From the NCBI GenBank assembly GCA_002150815.3, contig NDFF03000190.1, forward strand, positions 1-64,000: DNA of 64,000 bases, in the 5' to 3' direction. This DNA is from Grammothele lineata. Taxonomy: Eukaryota > Basidiomycota > Agaricomycetes > Polyporales > Polyporaceae. The notes beneath the pieces were generated by a model, which was not told the DNA's origin, did no database searches, and saw only the letters and a program-made list of their open reading frames with translations. Each line of letters starts with the position of its first letter. The stretch's first letter is position 1. Position numbers and translations under genes: made by a program. Positions 35,503-47,008 of this stretch are shown piece after piece.

Positions 35503-36084
35503 TCAGCTTCTGCTGTACTGAGCGGTGTTTGAAAAAACCGCAATGCAGCGTGCATCGCTGTGGAAGAGTTCCAGGACATGTGGGAATGTGATAGTGAGCA
35601 GGACGGGCGATGACGCAATGGCGTCATAATACTGATCCACATGGGCGTGAACGTAGAAGGGGAACAGCGAAAGCGGTAACTGTACGGGAAAACACAGAAA
35701 AGCAGGAGCGTTGGGTACGAAAATAAGTGCGTAGTAAGAATCACATATCGAAGCATCGTTGAGGTGTGTGGAATACACCCAGTTGCGGCACTGAGAGCAC
35801 GTTGTCAGGTTCCGAAGCAGCTGTACAGTATTCGACTCACCTAACCGCCTACGTCGACAGTCTGTCACGAGGATAGCGCCTATCGAATCCCAGATCTTCT
35901 GCCGCTCGTCCGCAATATACTGAAAAAGCGCCTCGAGGCAGAATATGCATGGTGTCTCTGTTTCACCAAGTTTTGGGTGATATATCATCCTATGACGGAT
36001 AGGTCCACCGACGTCGCGAGACCGCGAAGACCGACGCTGACGGACAGCGCACGGAGACGGCTTGGAGGCGGCTTGGGCAAGCAA
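35503..36084 (-). pseudogene. Truncated third BTB-family copy (C-terminal remnant)
   Basis: Inside a 193-codon open frame, the segment GETETPCIFCLEALFQYIAD then ERQKIWDSIGAI lines up with the last 35-40 residues of BTB protein 1 (IATPCSSCRNALMQ..., RQKIWDLLVAA). The BTB domain and the middle of the protein are missing. Codons after the match read on without similarity and are probably not coding. It sits just downstream of intact BTB protein 2, on the same strand. Confidence 0.55.
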
Positions 36085-36440
36085 GAAGCCCGCTAAGAAC
36101 GCCGATGAAGAAATTGAAGACTGGTGTGAATTTTCAGACTGCAGCTGGAGATGTTCCGACGAGGAGGAGGTGTGAGGTACGATTGCAGCGTGTGATGACG
36201 ACTACAATACGGGAAAACAAGATGCCTAACAAGCGTAGCGAGGAAGGGTAGGGACGGGGAGGGAAGTGTCAAGAGTATGTCATGTGCGCGTCCGAAGTGC
36301 GTGGGGCGCGATAAGTCGAGAAGGGCCGGTCACAGGGAAGATGTGAGAAGTAATAGCCATGGTACTAACAACGCATAATCAGGACCATAAAGCGAACGTT
36401 TCCTCAGCAACTCACTTACCTAAGTGACCCGCACCTACGT
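36085..36440. other. Short gap between the BTB remnant and BTB protein 2
   Basis: About 350 bases without a recognisable gene. It presumably includes the 3' untranslated region of BTB protein 2. Confidence 0.5.
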
Positions 36441-37670
36441 TCAAGGGAAAGAGAACGTGTCTTTCAACGAGGTCCAAAGATCCTGTCTTCGCTTCCAGAC
36501 GAATCGCATGAGATGCTCTCGGCAGTGTTGGCACGGTGTTGTCCTAACCACATCATCCTTGTCGCAAACGACGGCCTTCCTGTAGTCCAAGAACTTGAGG
36601 TACCAAGCGAGGGGGTCGATTCCAGAGCCAACCCTCCCTGAATCAAACTCGGTGCGCAGAGCCTCGAATACCGTGCGGGAGCACGGATATGGAAATTCCT
36701 CCAGCTCCTCGGCGGACGGGTCTCCCGGGCCTGATTGCGATACAAACCGGTATTCCTGCTGATGGTCGGTGTACTCGCAGCCTCTGACCGCGGCAAATGA
36801 TGCTTCCCCCATCATATATGAGGGGAGGGACAGCAGGTATTGCCGCAGTTTTTCGCAACCGACTAGATAGCGAAGGAGGTCGTCCCCGCTGAGAGCCGAC
36901 CATCTCGCAGGACGCGACGGAAAGTCGGACGAGCCGGGCGGGATCTCCCAGTGCGAGTTGATGGGGGTACGTGCGAGCTGGTAGAACGCAGCCGGGAGGA
37001 TCTCTTCGCACCCGAACTCGATGGCGAACCGGATGGCGGACGCGGGCTCTGGGAGGCCGTGGTGCAATGGGGAGAGGTGGTGATGTGGGGAGATGATGGG
37101 ATGACGTGCCTTTTCCATCGCCTGCTGCTCTGCTGCGTGGATGTCCCACTCCTCCAGTGTGAGCGGCCAGTCTTCGACGACGTTGCGAATGAGAAAGGTG
37201 CGGAAGGAGTCGGCCACGTATTTGTTTGCGAGGCGGACGAGGGGCGCGAGAACGAGGGGCTTCTCAGGGTCTTTGCGTTTTAGCTGAAAATCCCTGAACG
37301 GCCTATGAGTGATGACTGCTCGGGGGAAAATGAAGATCAATGCTTACGAGGGGCTGTAGAAAAAACCGAGCATCTGAGAGAGGTGTTCTGGGTCGTCGCC
37401 AACCATCTCGACCATTGGAACGCCGTCGTAAGAGCCTCCAGGAGCGGCATCGGAGAACATGTTGGCAAACACTTGAGAGTGTCGGGAGAGGAGGAACTTG
37501 TGTAGGCGGTAGACCTGGTACAGGTCCTTCGTGTCGGCAGCGTTGCCTCCAGAGTCCGTCGGAGGAGCTGAAGCGAGTTTGACGGCGAGAATGATGTCGC
37601 CATCTAGGAAGTACAAGGTGGGATGTCGCTCGAGCGTAGAAGAGGCGAAGGCAGCTATGCTGTCGAGCAT
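36441..37670 (-). CDS. BTB/POZ domain protein 2, 391 aa
   Basis: Exons 37670-37348 and 37293-36441, with a 54-nt intron, give 391 residues, almost the same length as BTB protein 1 (390). The BTB domain spans about residues 13-108: LYFLDGDIILAVKL, YRLHKFLLSRHSQVFANMF, MVEMVGDDPEHLSQMLGFFY. The C-terminal region has FLIRNVVEDWPLTLEEWDI, FAIEFGCEEILPAAFYQLAR, and a TPCQHCREHLMRF ending with a Cys pair. The intron sits at the same codon phase and place as in BTB protein 1, so the two are paralogues by duplication. Role, by family knowledge, is protein-protein interaction such as an adaptor for ubiquitin ligase or chromatin factors; the substrate is unknown. Confidence 0.9.
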
Positions 37671-38266
37671 TGGGGAAACGGATGAGGAAGTCCAAGAAGA
37701 CTTACGCCTCTACGGACAACGCGAGACGTCACGCGTGATGCTTGTAGTGACCGGTGGCGTCGAATACATGGCGGCGCGGTCATGGCCCCAGCACACACGG
37801 AAGTTTGGGAACAGACTCTTCATAGTAGGAATGACAGGAACATCGACGTCAAACATCCAACCCGGCGGCTGAGACACGCATGCCGCACCGAATTCAGCGG
37901 GGTGTGAACGGCGTTAGAGACTTGGCTAGCTGAGTTTGAAACGGGGCCCGTGTGTCTATAGGACTGTCACAAGACGGCTGTACGCTTGTTTCTCCCCAGC
38001 CTCCTTGACCTCGGAGTGCGCAGCAAGTGCGCAGCTCGTATTAATCACTACCACCGACTTCTTCGCCCCGATCAGCTTATCTCTTTCTCTATCTCACTTT
38101 CACCACTCCCTCCCTAGTAGTACCAACTTAACCTGCCATATAGGAGTCAGCCCTCTCACTGGCTTTCCGTATTGTACCGCCGGGCAATTACTTAGCTGTC
38201 GACTACCCTCCTTCCGACTCGAACACTTGAACTGTGCAGGCTCTAAACGTAAACCCTAATAACGCG
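37671..38266. other. Divergent intergenic region
   Basis: Shared upstream region of BTB protein 2 (minus) and OF6 (plus). A pyrimidine-rich tract (about 38080-38125) precedes OF6, as is common in fungal promoters. No clear TATA or operator assignment. Confidence 0.45.
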
Positions 38267-39150
38267 ATGAGAATACAATTTCTCTATATTCAAGCGCTTT
38301 TTGTCGCGGTGGCTCGATTGGTAGTGTTTGCTGGGGCTCAAGCAAACCCGTTTCGCGACCCTGGCCCGTGGGAGGATAGCCTACCCCGCACGAACATGTC
38401 ACCGTTCAACATGCCGTTCGTTTCGGAGTTACGGGTGAGTGTTAGAAACCACCGGCCCGTCCTATCTTGGCTTGGTCTGCCGAGAAAGCACGGCTCAGTT
38501 ACTCAAATAGATCTTGTACTAGGGGGGTGGACGCCATGCGGATCGACACGGCAATATCCCGACTGAGTATTCCACGGCCCTCGCCCTCTCGGACGTTTTG
38601 GAGGGCAACTTCGCGGCCATCCCGAATTCCAGTAATATGGCGTTCACGGACAACGTGGTGCTCACCCAGACACCCGCTGTTGTCATCTATGTAAGCGCAT
38701 ATCTACGACATCGTCTCTGTTCGCTGACACCGCGGCGGGCCACAGTTTACTAGTGTCTCCACTGAGTCCGTTGGGTTTCGTGTGACCGTCCTCCAAACGG
38801 ATTGTGCGACGCACCAAGTCAATCATCCTACTGTGGGATTCATGTTTCAATGCGTCGGAGGGATTATGCAGATGTTCCTCCCGGCAAGTCGTTGCTATCT
38901 CGTTCCTATTACTTATCACTAATACTAGAGGCTAATGTAATGTCTATCAGGCTCGGCAGTTCGGAACGTTCCTCTACAAGTTTGACTAAACCGGTGTCAT
39001 TGCGATCATACACGCCAGTAAGGGACCTAGCCATCCCGGTCCGCTTTTTGGCGTTCGAGCGTGAACTACCTTACGAGCAGCAGCCTTGTCCTGTGCAACA
39101 TATCTCTCGGTGCCCACCCGTCGTTAGTCTCCTTTGCTGACCATGAGTAG
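38267..39150 (+). CDS. Orphan-family (OF) protein 6, about 197 aa, possible signal peptide
   Basis: The proposed exons are 38267-38434, 38523-38690, 38746-38883 and 39031-39150, with phase-0 junctions throughout. The N-terminus (MRIQFLYIQALFVAVARLVV then FAGAQA) looks like a signal peptide or membrane anchor, unlike the other members. The rest fits the family: an exon ending TPAVVIY, a 46-codon exon with SVGFRVTVLQTD and a VGGIMQMFLP helix, and a 40-codon last exon with SSLVLCNISLGAHPS. The third intron needs a GC donor (GCAAGT at 38884). An alternative acceptor at 38949-38950 would end the protein at 38989. Sequence has diverged strongly from the family, and a decaying copy cannot be excluded. 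Confidence 0.5.
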
Positions 39151-39431
39151 TCATAGCCCGCTGTCGTTTCAATGAGAGGATCATTCATGATTCAAGACGT
39201 TCTGGAAGTACAGCGTAGAGGAAGTCAAGAGACAATACAAAGAGTAAGTAGTCGGTCGAGAACGTACAGGGCATTAAGGACGTAGGCGACCGCAGCAGGA
39301 CACCAGTGCAAAAGCAGCATGACGACTCTAGATAGCTCACTAACGAAGATCAGATAGCGGAGAAATATGTACAACAGTGAAACAATCCAGGTGCGCACTC
39401 CTGGGATCGGAAAATAGCTTGTTCTCATATA

Positions 39432-40615
39432 TCATGCAGTCGTGGCGATCACGGGTTGTAGAGCCGCCTGGCCTCGTCGGAGAACCCCAAGTACGACTAG
39501 AGTCTCAAATGGTGGGAAGGGGAGGTGCGCATGAGTGCTCTCAAGCCACTGACAGGGTTGCTTTCAGCAGCGGTCTTCGACCTCAGGAGCATCTAACAAA
39601 AAGAACTCACACGGACGAACTTTCGCAGCGCCTGAGCGGTACGCCACACGATCACGGCTTCCGTTGGTGGTAGAGCGTCTTTTGACGGCTTTACGCGCAT
39701 GTATAACGTCGGGGGCTCGGGGTATCCACAAAACTACGATAACACCGGTCAGCAGCTAGGGGTCAGCCATGGCAAGAAACCTATCAAACGCACCCTCAAT
39801 TTCCACTGGAATTTCTCAGGCATGTACTCGCCTGGGAATGCCCCCTTGCCTTCACCGCGCCCGTCTAAGGGCTTCTTCAACGCGTCTTTGAGATATATAC
39901 CACCGGCAAAGCTAATGATGGATGCGTGTTCCTGGGCATGAACACCCCTAGAGTACAGCGACTGCTCGAGGACCTTAAAGTAGAGAGTCAGACACCGAGG
40001 ACAGACCAATCGATGATCAACATCAGCAGCGTACCCGTAGGCCCGGAGGCGCCATGAACTCAAACCTTGTCCCCGAATCAACTGGCCGCGCAGGTTCGAT
40101 ATTGCGGTCGCCCGAGGGCGGTTGTAAATTACGGACCGACGCCGCGCCGCTTGTGTCGATTGCCCGTGGGCCGTCGCTCTGAAGTAAGAACAGGAAATAT
40201 GTACGTTCAGGCTGACCCGTTTTCACGTACAGAGCGGCACAAGCTCCACATACCATAAAGTTTGGCATCCTGGGTCGGAGGAACTCGGAGGATGCACCCT
40301 CAGGGAACGCGGATGGAATGTCGTTGGACCTGGCGATGGCGGTAGAGTCTGAGTCCCCAGTCGGGATCCCAACGTCGCGGCTAACCCCCTCCAAGCAGAG
40401 ACAGTGTCAGTAAGCAGTAGTATTCACTCAGGCCAGAACCCACATACTCCAGCGCATCCTGATTCGCCTAAAGCGACGTGTTTCTTCGTTGGCACCTCCT
40501 CGCACAAATATTCGCCCATGATCACCTCCTCGATAGGGACCACATCTGTAACTCGTTGAGGGATACCGTCGTATGATAACCCCGGGGTAGCGAATTGTAT
40601 AGTCGAGAAAATCAT
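39432..40615 (-). CDS. Orphan-family (OF) protein 7, 288 aa, six exons
   Basis: Exons 40615-40448, 40388-40254, 40178-40035, 39973-39794, 39733-39611 and 39548-39432 join in frame (all phase 0) to 288 residues. The exon VLEQSLYSRGVHAQEHAS onward matches OF3 (VLKQRPYTGGLRPHEHAH) position by position, ending QWKLR where OF3 has LSVVFE. The 41-codon exon starts FCGYPEPPTLYMRV and ends WRTAQALRKFVR. The last exon has PFETLVVLGVLRRGQAALQP and then VIATTA. The N-terminal 100 residues are acidic and Ser/Pro rich without similarity to other members. Function is unknown. It converges on OF6. Confidence 0.78.
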
Positions 40616-42349
40616 CGTGTTGAAAGGAATCGAGCAGAGTCACTGAGAGTGGGGGGGAATGACGCGAACGCATTTGCCTAGGCTACCGTTCGCCTCATAA
40701 TAAAGGCTAAGGGCGCCCAGTTCTGTACAACCATCCGGAGTCCAGAAGACACTACATTGACATGTTGTGGACATACGGGGTAGATATGATGGCCTTGAGC
40801 ACCATCGTGACTACTCTCTGGATGAGAGAACATCATGGGACGCTGGGACGCGGTGCGCTTTGGCCCACTTCAGCCAGGATAACGTACCGCCACAACGGAA
40901 GGTGGGCGCCCGAGGGATCGCCGATCCGACGTCGCATCAGCAACAGTCTCCGTAGCTGACCATATACAGACAGTCCCGGTCGAAACACCCCCACTCCTTG
41001 AAACACACGGCCCTATACTGCTTCAATCCGGCCCGATTTACTTAATCTTGGGCTCACCTTCAAGCCCTCCTTCAGTAGCTACCTCCTGGGCACAAGCAAT
41101 TGACATTGTGATGCGAAACAATCAAAATATAGATAGTGAATGCCTCGATGTAATGGAGGCATTACACCCTTCCAAATCTTCGGCGACAGCTTTATGGTTA
41201 GAGAGTTCACAATTTAAGGTATAAACCTTCTCATCCCTTTACAACATATTTCAGTTACGTGTATTTGAAATTTTGTGGGCGAACACGGTGCCTTCGCCGA
41301 GATTTTGAAAGATGTATGGCGGGAATGAGGTGAAACTACGTAAGCGCCCGCGTTCGCCTGCGGGATCGAGCCTTGTGCTGGCCAACCGCATTTCTGTTCG
41401 TTGCCAGCCACCCATGCTTCCAACTGCCTTGGAATAATAATGTATACTGTGCAGAATACGTACAACTATTTTAAAGATATTTTTGCCGATATCTGGGACT
41501 GTGAAGATATGTATTGGTTGTTGCGCACAAGCTGTTTCATCGAGTGGGTTTGGGCGCCTATCTGAGCCCTCATGTATTCGATTTACCCAGCTTGCTAAAC
41601 ACGACAGGACAGCACAAGATTATCAGAGAACATAGCGTATAGATTTTATAACATGTGTGCAAAGTTTCATGGATGTACATACACGGGCCGGGTAGATTTT
41701 ACGCGAAATATGATTTGGGCGTTTCAAGGAGCGGTCTATGACTGTATGGGCATGGATGACAGTCGATCCATTTTTGATATACATCAGCAAAGGCATCAGT
41801 AGACTTAGGCGCGGGCGAATACACACTCCTTTGGGATGTGGCCGGGCCGCCGGGTACAGCGGTCGAAATCCCTCCTCCTCCTCGTGACATCGGGCGCCAT
41901 AACTTGCAAGAAGGTGCCCGAAGGGTTGTGGCGTATCGCATCCGTAGCTCGTCGAAGGGCCTGAATTAATCCGGGAAAAAGAAAGATGTGATATGTAAAG
42001 TCAATAGGTCGAATAGCGAGCCAGATATACTTGGTGATAGAAGAGTAAGCTCGGAGATCCAGAACGCCGCCCACACACCATGTACCTTCACCCGTGAACG
42101 GTTTCATACTGCTCATACGTACGTGGTCGATGAGTTATACGCAGTCTCCCATCGGAGCCCCATGAGTAGCCTTGCACACCAAGGTGGCGTGCTTCTGGGT
42201 CCATCTGCATTAGTGATCTTTCACCGCGTCAAGAACAGTACTATCAGCAATCTCCTCCACCACAAGCCAAATACAGCCGAGCAACTCACGACTAAGTAGT
42301 AGCAGCTAGAGGGATCCCACAGCCCTAACGTCGCGCCCACTTACGAAGC
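40616..42349. other. Intergenic, 1.7 kb
   Basis: Between the start of OF7 and the 3' end of the CAX gene. Minus-strand frames at 41465-41214 and 42116-41699 look partly codon-like but could not be assembled or related to any family here. No gene is called. Confidence 0.4.
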
Positions 42350-44891
42350 TCAGAACGCCCTCGCCACCGCCCTAGCCACAATCTCCACGGCGCCCTCTGC
42401 TGCGGCCTCCTCCGCACTCCCGCCGGCGACGGCCTCTGCGACGGTCCCCATGCACTCGAGCATGAACTCGACTTCTGGTTGGCCGGGGTAGAACCATGCC
42501 GTAAGCGCCTGTGCAAGTCGCGTGCAAAAGATGTTTCAGTCGTGTGTGAGCCATGCGAGTTGCGTGGAAGTCACGCGTGAGTTGTGTCAGTATCCATCCA
42601 AACTTGGGAGCAGGAGGAAGGGGGGGGGGGGCCGCACGATCATGACGTAGAAGGAGACCATGATGAGGCCCTCGACCCAGTTCGTCTTCGCGTCCGCGGT
42701 GACGTAGTTGACGAGGAAGCACGATCCCAGCAGGAGCGCGACTTCGAAGTAATCTATTCCCCCACTCTCCATCAGCCTCCCGTCTACAACGAAAGACGCC
42801 TGCACGCACCGAACAGCAAATGCATCGGCTTCCCGATCCACCACCCCAACAGCACGAGGAACGGCATCCACCACAGCGTGAACTGGATGCTGAGGTCGAT
42901 CGCGCGCCCGCGCGCGAGCATCTGCGGCACGAGCACCTCCCGGTGCGTGAAGTGGTCGTAGACGGCCTGGAGGAAGAAGACGGCGGCGACGGCGCCGTCG
43001 GCGGAGAAGGAGACGAAGGGGAGGAGGATGAGGCCGAACCACCTGCGCGAGAGGAGAGGTGAGAGGGGTGAGCGGGAACGAGGAACTAACGAGGAGCGGA
43101 GGGGGAAGGACGTACTCTTCTTGGATGTCGCTCTGCTCCCTCACGCCTTCAATACTCTCTACCAACTACCGCAGCGCGCCTCGTCAGCATTCCATCCCGC
43201 ACGTACCCGCACATACCACACCCCCTCTCATCAAACCCAAACCCAAACCCAAACAAAAACAACTCACAAACTCAGCCGTAGCAGCCATAACCCCAATAGT
43301 GACCACGAGCACGGCCATCATGAGCCACGGGTTCGTGAGCGGCTCCTCCTCCTTGAGGTGCGCCTCCTCGTGCTTGAGCGCCGCGGGCGCGTCGTGCGGC
43401 ACCGTCAACGCGTTGCCCTCCCCAGGGGGGTTGTGCATGTAGATCCGGGAGGCGATGTAGCTGCGGGCGTCGTTGTCGTGGTTGTCGTCAACGCCGCACA
43501 AAAAAAAGAGAAAAGAGAGAGGAAAAGAAGGGGAAGAGGGGGAGGAGACGCACATGAGCAGCAACATAACCGCGATCCCGCGACTGATCTGCAGGATCGA
43601 GTGGCGCGTCGCGTCGCTCACGATCGACGCGACCGCCTCCGCCCCGCTCGTTGTCGTCGAGGTTGGGCTCGCGCCGCGGTCGAGCGCTGCGAAGAACGCC
43701 GTCGGGAGGAGTGTGGCGAGTACCCTAGCCCGGCGCCCACCCGCGAAATTAGAGTTAGAATCAGCATGCGCGCTCGATTAACGAAAGAGGAAGGAGGAGA
43801 AACAGAGAAACGCACCCGATCATCAGCAATGAATGGTTCAGGTCCGTATGGTGCGGGTGCAGCGCCTGGTGACGGATCTGGCTGCCCCCGACGAGGAACG
43901 CGACCCCGGGGATGAGGAGCAGGTGGAGGATCACGACGCCTGGCGGCACGGTTTGCGTTCAGAACTGGCAGCGCGCGCGGATGAGGTGAGGAAGGGACTT
44001 GCCGACGATGGTTGCTTGGAGTAGTCGGAGGCTAGACGAGGGTACGCGCGGGGTTAGAGAGAGGCGGAAAATGGAGCGCGCGCGTACTCACTCGCATTTC
44101 TTTAGGAGGACGATCGCAAGAACGGCTTCTACTGCGCTGCGCGGGAGGTTAACAACATTTTGAAACCGAGCGCGCAAGGTCAGACTCACTTATTCAACGT
44201 CACAATCAACAAGTCCCCCAGGTCCTTCCCGAGGTAGAGCGCCATCTGCTCGCCGCCCCAGTCAAAGATCCCCTCCAACGGGATGATCGCGAGGAAGTTC
44301 ACTGTGTCCTCGATATCCTCGCTCAGCACACGCTCGCGATCATGCGTGAAGTACGCGGGACGAATGCGACTCACGTACGAACGTCGGCGTCGAGCTCCAA
44401 TGGTGGTTCAGGAACATCCAGTGCGACACCCACGCGACGGGGATGATCGGGAGGAGAATGTTCAGCCCTAAGTACGTGCGCCCCAGGGCGTCAGCGCCCC
44501 GACGCCCGGCACCTCGCGCGCATGCACCGAGTTGTGCGCACTCACACGACGAAAACATGATGTTCTTCGCGCTCTCGCCCCACCCCACCCTCCGCCTCCC
44601 CCCTCCCCTCAGCCGGTCCCAGAACTCCTGCGCGGCGTCCGTCGCGTACACATATCGCGATTGGTGTGGCTTGCCGTTTGCCGCGCTGGAGGCGCGCCCG
44701 GGATCGGTGGCGGCGCGGAGGGTGCTGGTGGTATGCGTACTATGTACCAAGCAGTTCCAAGTCAGTGGCCGTTTTCTTGGGTACGAGGGTGGAATAAGTA
44801 CGCACCCGCGCTCTTCGTCAGAGACGACCCTACTGATCGGCTGAGCGTGGGGCTTTTCGGAGGTAGAAGGGGCGGGTGAGGACGAAGGCAT
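42350..44891 (-). CDS. CAX-type Ca2+/H+ exchanger, 534 aa, 13 exons
   Basis: Thirteen exons: 44891-44806, 44739-44546, 44467-44375, 44301-44190, 44136-44092, 44031-44003, 43939-43816, 43724-43554, 43460-43268, 43165-43116, 43042-42810, 42753-42638 and 42508-42350. They join in frame to 534 residues. CAX proteins swap cytosolic Ca2+ for protons at the vacuole or a related endomembrane. Hydrophobic segments include LNILLPIIPVAWVSHW, the first alpha repeat LGDLLIVTLNNAVEAVLAIV, VVILHLLLIPGVAFLVGG, WLMMAVLVVTIGVMAAT, the second-repeat region WFGLILLPFVSFSADGAVAA, and FLVNYVTADAKTNWVEGLIM near the C-terminus. The cytosolic N-terminus has the DAAQEFWDRLR segment. One intron (44002-43940) uses a GC donor (GCAAGT). 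The last intron begins beside an 11-base G run, a spot where sequencing errors are likely. Start at 44891 is the first ATG of exon 1. Confidence 0.9.
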
Positions 44892-46469
44892 AGACGAGAA
44901 CGAGCGACAGTTAGACGTAGGCAGGTACGATGGTTAGGAAGAGAAGGAGGGAAGAGACTCTGGGAGAAGAAAGAGGACTTGCTGGAAGAGCGGGGCAGGT
45001 GCAGACAACGTTGTCGCGGGGTCGGTTGGGGTCGGTTGTGCCACGCAGCGGGCGAGGCGCTATGCCAAGACCGGGCCAAGGACCGCAGGCTCGACGACGG
45101 GCCGCCCATAGATCTCCTCAGAGGGCAGCTTCTATAACCTTCTGTCAAGATGAAGTGCCACAGCAGACGTTCAGGACGTGATGCATTGGGGACCGGCAGC
45201 GCCCGCCTAAGCGGGCTGAAGCGCCGTCCGAGCGCCTCGCGAGCATCTTGAGGAGGCGAAGAGGAGATAATCTACGCAGGCATTCGGCATCTTCGGCATC
45301 TTCAAGAGATTGTCATCGCCGAAATGGCCGGCGGATTGGCCCAGACCAAGGGCATCTGGGCATCAATTCCAGATCAATCCTTCAGGCTTGGCCAGCCACG
45401 TGGCTCGAACGCGGCTACCACTCGCGTCCACGCAACACCCTGATTAGGGTCAGAGGGCATGGCTACGACTTTCGACTGTAAAATATCATACACGAGTGAG
45501 CCCATTGAGCTGGAAGAGGACTCAGACTGTAGCTACAGATGAACTCAACAAATGTATAGGACGGATTTTCCTCGGAAGACCTGTAGCTAGAGAAAAAGGT
45601 GAAATAAAATCTGTCCTATAGAATTCAAGCCCTGCATCCCCTCATTCGAAATCTGCAAGAATCTCTCCGAGAAAGTGAATGTGTCTCGAGATTCTGTGTG
45701 ATCAGTGAACACCTCGAGCTACGTAGACACTGCATAGACGCCCCTCAGAAAGGCAACTTTTGGCGCTTGCATGTTGGGCGCCAGTGAGTCGGATGAGGCG
45801 CCGTGGACTCTGTCGAAGAGATTATGGCCACGCTCTGCTCTAATACTCCGATGCACGACGAGCGGCAACCATTTCAGGTATAAGACTAATACAACCACCA
45901 TATTCCCACTCACAATCCGTCACCGTGCTTGAGTCAATTCTCCCGTGTGCTATACCTCCACTCGTAGTCGCAATCACGTATGGTCGATACGATTTCTCCC
46001 TCAGTTCTCTCCTGCGCGCCATGAAATTTCGCTTTTAAGTCAAACTAATTCTGTAGAAACAAGATAGTATCATTCCAGGGTATGCGTGCTCAAGAACGAG
46101 CACTTGCCACCTAATCTTGCTTTTGGTGGCTGGAGCGAGAGTAGCCGAAGGAGGCGGCTCAAGCGAGTTTTATCTCGTACGTACAGATCCTTTGTTGGCT
46201 CGCAGCGCTAAGGGTAAGCGGGGGACCGTGGTCTGGATGCCCGTTCGCGAATCTTTGGACGCATAGATGAGACTGATGGCACGTGCCTCCTCTCTTGTTA
46301 TCTTCAAAGATAACTCGCTCAATCTCTCCTTTGCCGCTGGCGCCAATTCCCATCAGCTGGACACCGGCTAGCGGGCGCTGCCAGTCCCCAGATGCATGTT
46401 GTGTGCCCAAGAGCGTCGGGAGGAATTGCTGAAACTCGGATGACAGTGGGATGGAGGAAGAGGAGGATG
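44892..46469. other. Intergenic, 1.6 kb
   Basis: Upstream of the CAX gene. A short inverted repeat (45201-45216) is present. Minus-strand frames at 46022-45840 and 45913-45719, and one at 46476-46159 running out of the OF remnant, lack motifs. No gene is called. Confidence 0.4.
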
Positions 46470-46882
46470 TCAACAAATGGACAACGCAGCATCGGAAGAG
46501 AGCGATGACGCCATGATCGAGAAGGCGACGGTCGCGCCAAGCCCAAGATCCCAGTCCACGGACCGGGTACCTTTCATTTGACTTCCTCTCAGTAGCGCCT
46601 CTACTGCATGCCTACTCCAGTCCTCCTCCCGAATTGCCCTGGCATAGGCACGTTCATGGGTGGCATATGTGTGCATGAGCCATTGCAACTCGGAAGTTAC
46701 TTGCCGACCGAAGCTGCAGTCTGCTGCACAGCTCTCACTGCGTGTGTGACACGAGCGCAGAATTCACCTGCAACAATATATCGTAGGGCAGAATGTGGAC
46801 GGTAATAGTTTGAGCTTCTGAGCAAAGTGGCGGAAGCAGGCAGGTCTGTGATCACACAGCACGGCAAGTTCAGCACGTACAA
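46470..46882 (-). pseudogene. Truncated orphan-family (OF) remnant
   Basis: Two minus-strand pieces resemble the last two exons of the OF family. One is an exon-like segment with RYIVAGEFCARVTHAVRAVQ, compared with TYVAREMQRFIQ in OF3. The other is a final segment with VDWDLGLGATVAFSIMAS then SLSSDAALSIC and a stop at 46470, compared with WGLEDLVLHSITQVSQGS in OF4. There is no room for the other exons, because the next gene ends at 47009, and the joining intron would be phase 2 rather than phase 0. A fragment rather than a working gene is most likely. Similarity is weak and the assignment tentative. Confidence 0.3.
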
Positions 46883-47008
46883 GCTGTATCATACCAATAC
46901 ACAAGCTTGTTCGCGCAATCCACGCCAGTCATTGTCATGATCAATTCCCGTCCACGATCGAACCAGCAACATCCACCATCCACCAAACGCCTCAACGCAA
47001 CCCACCAC

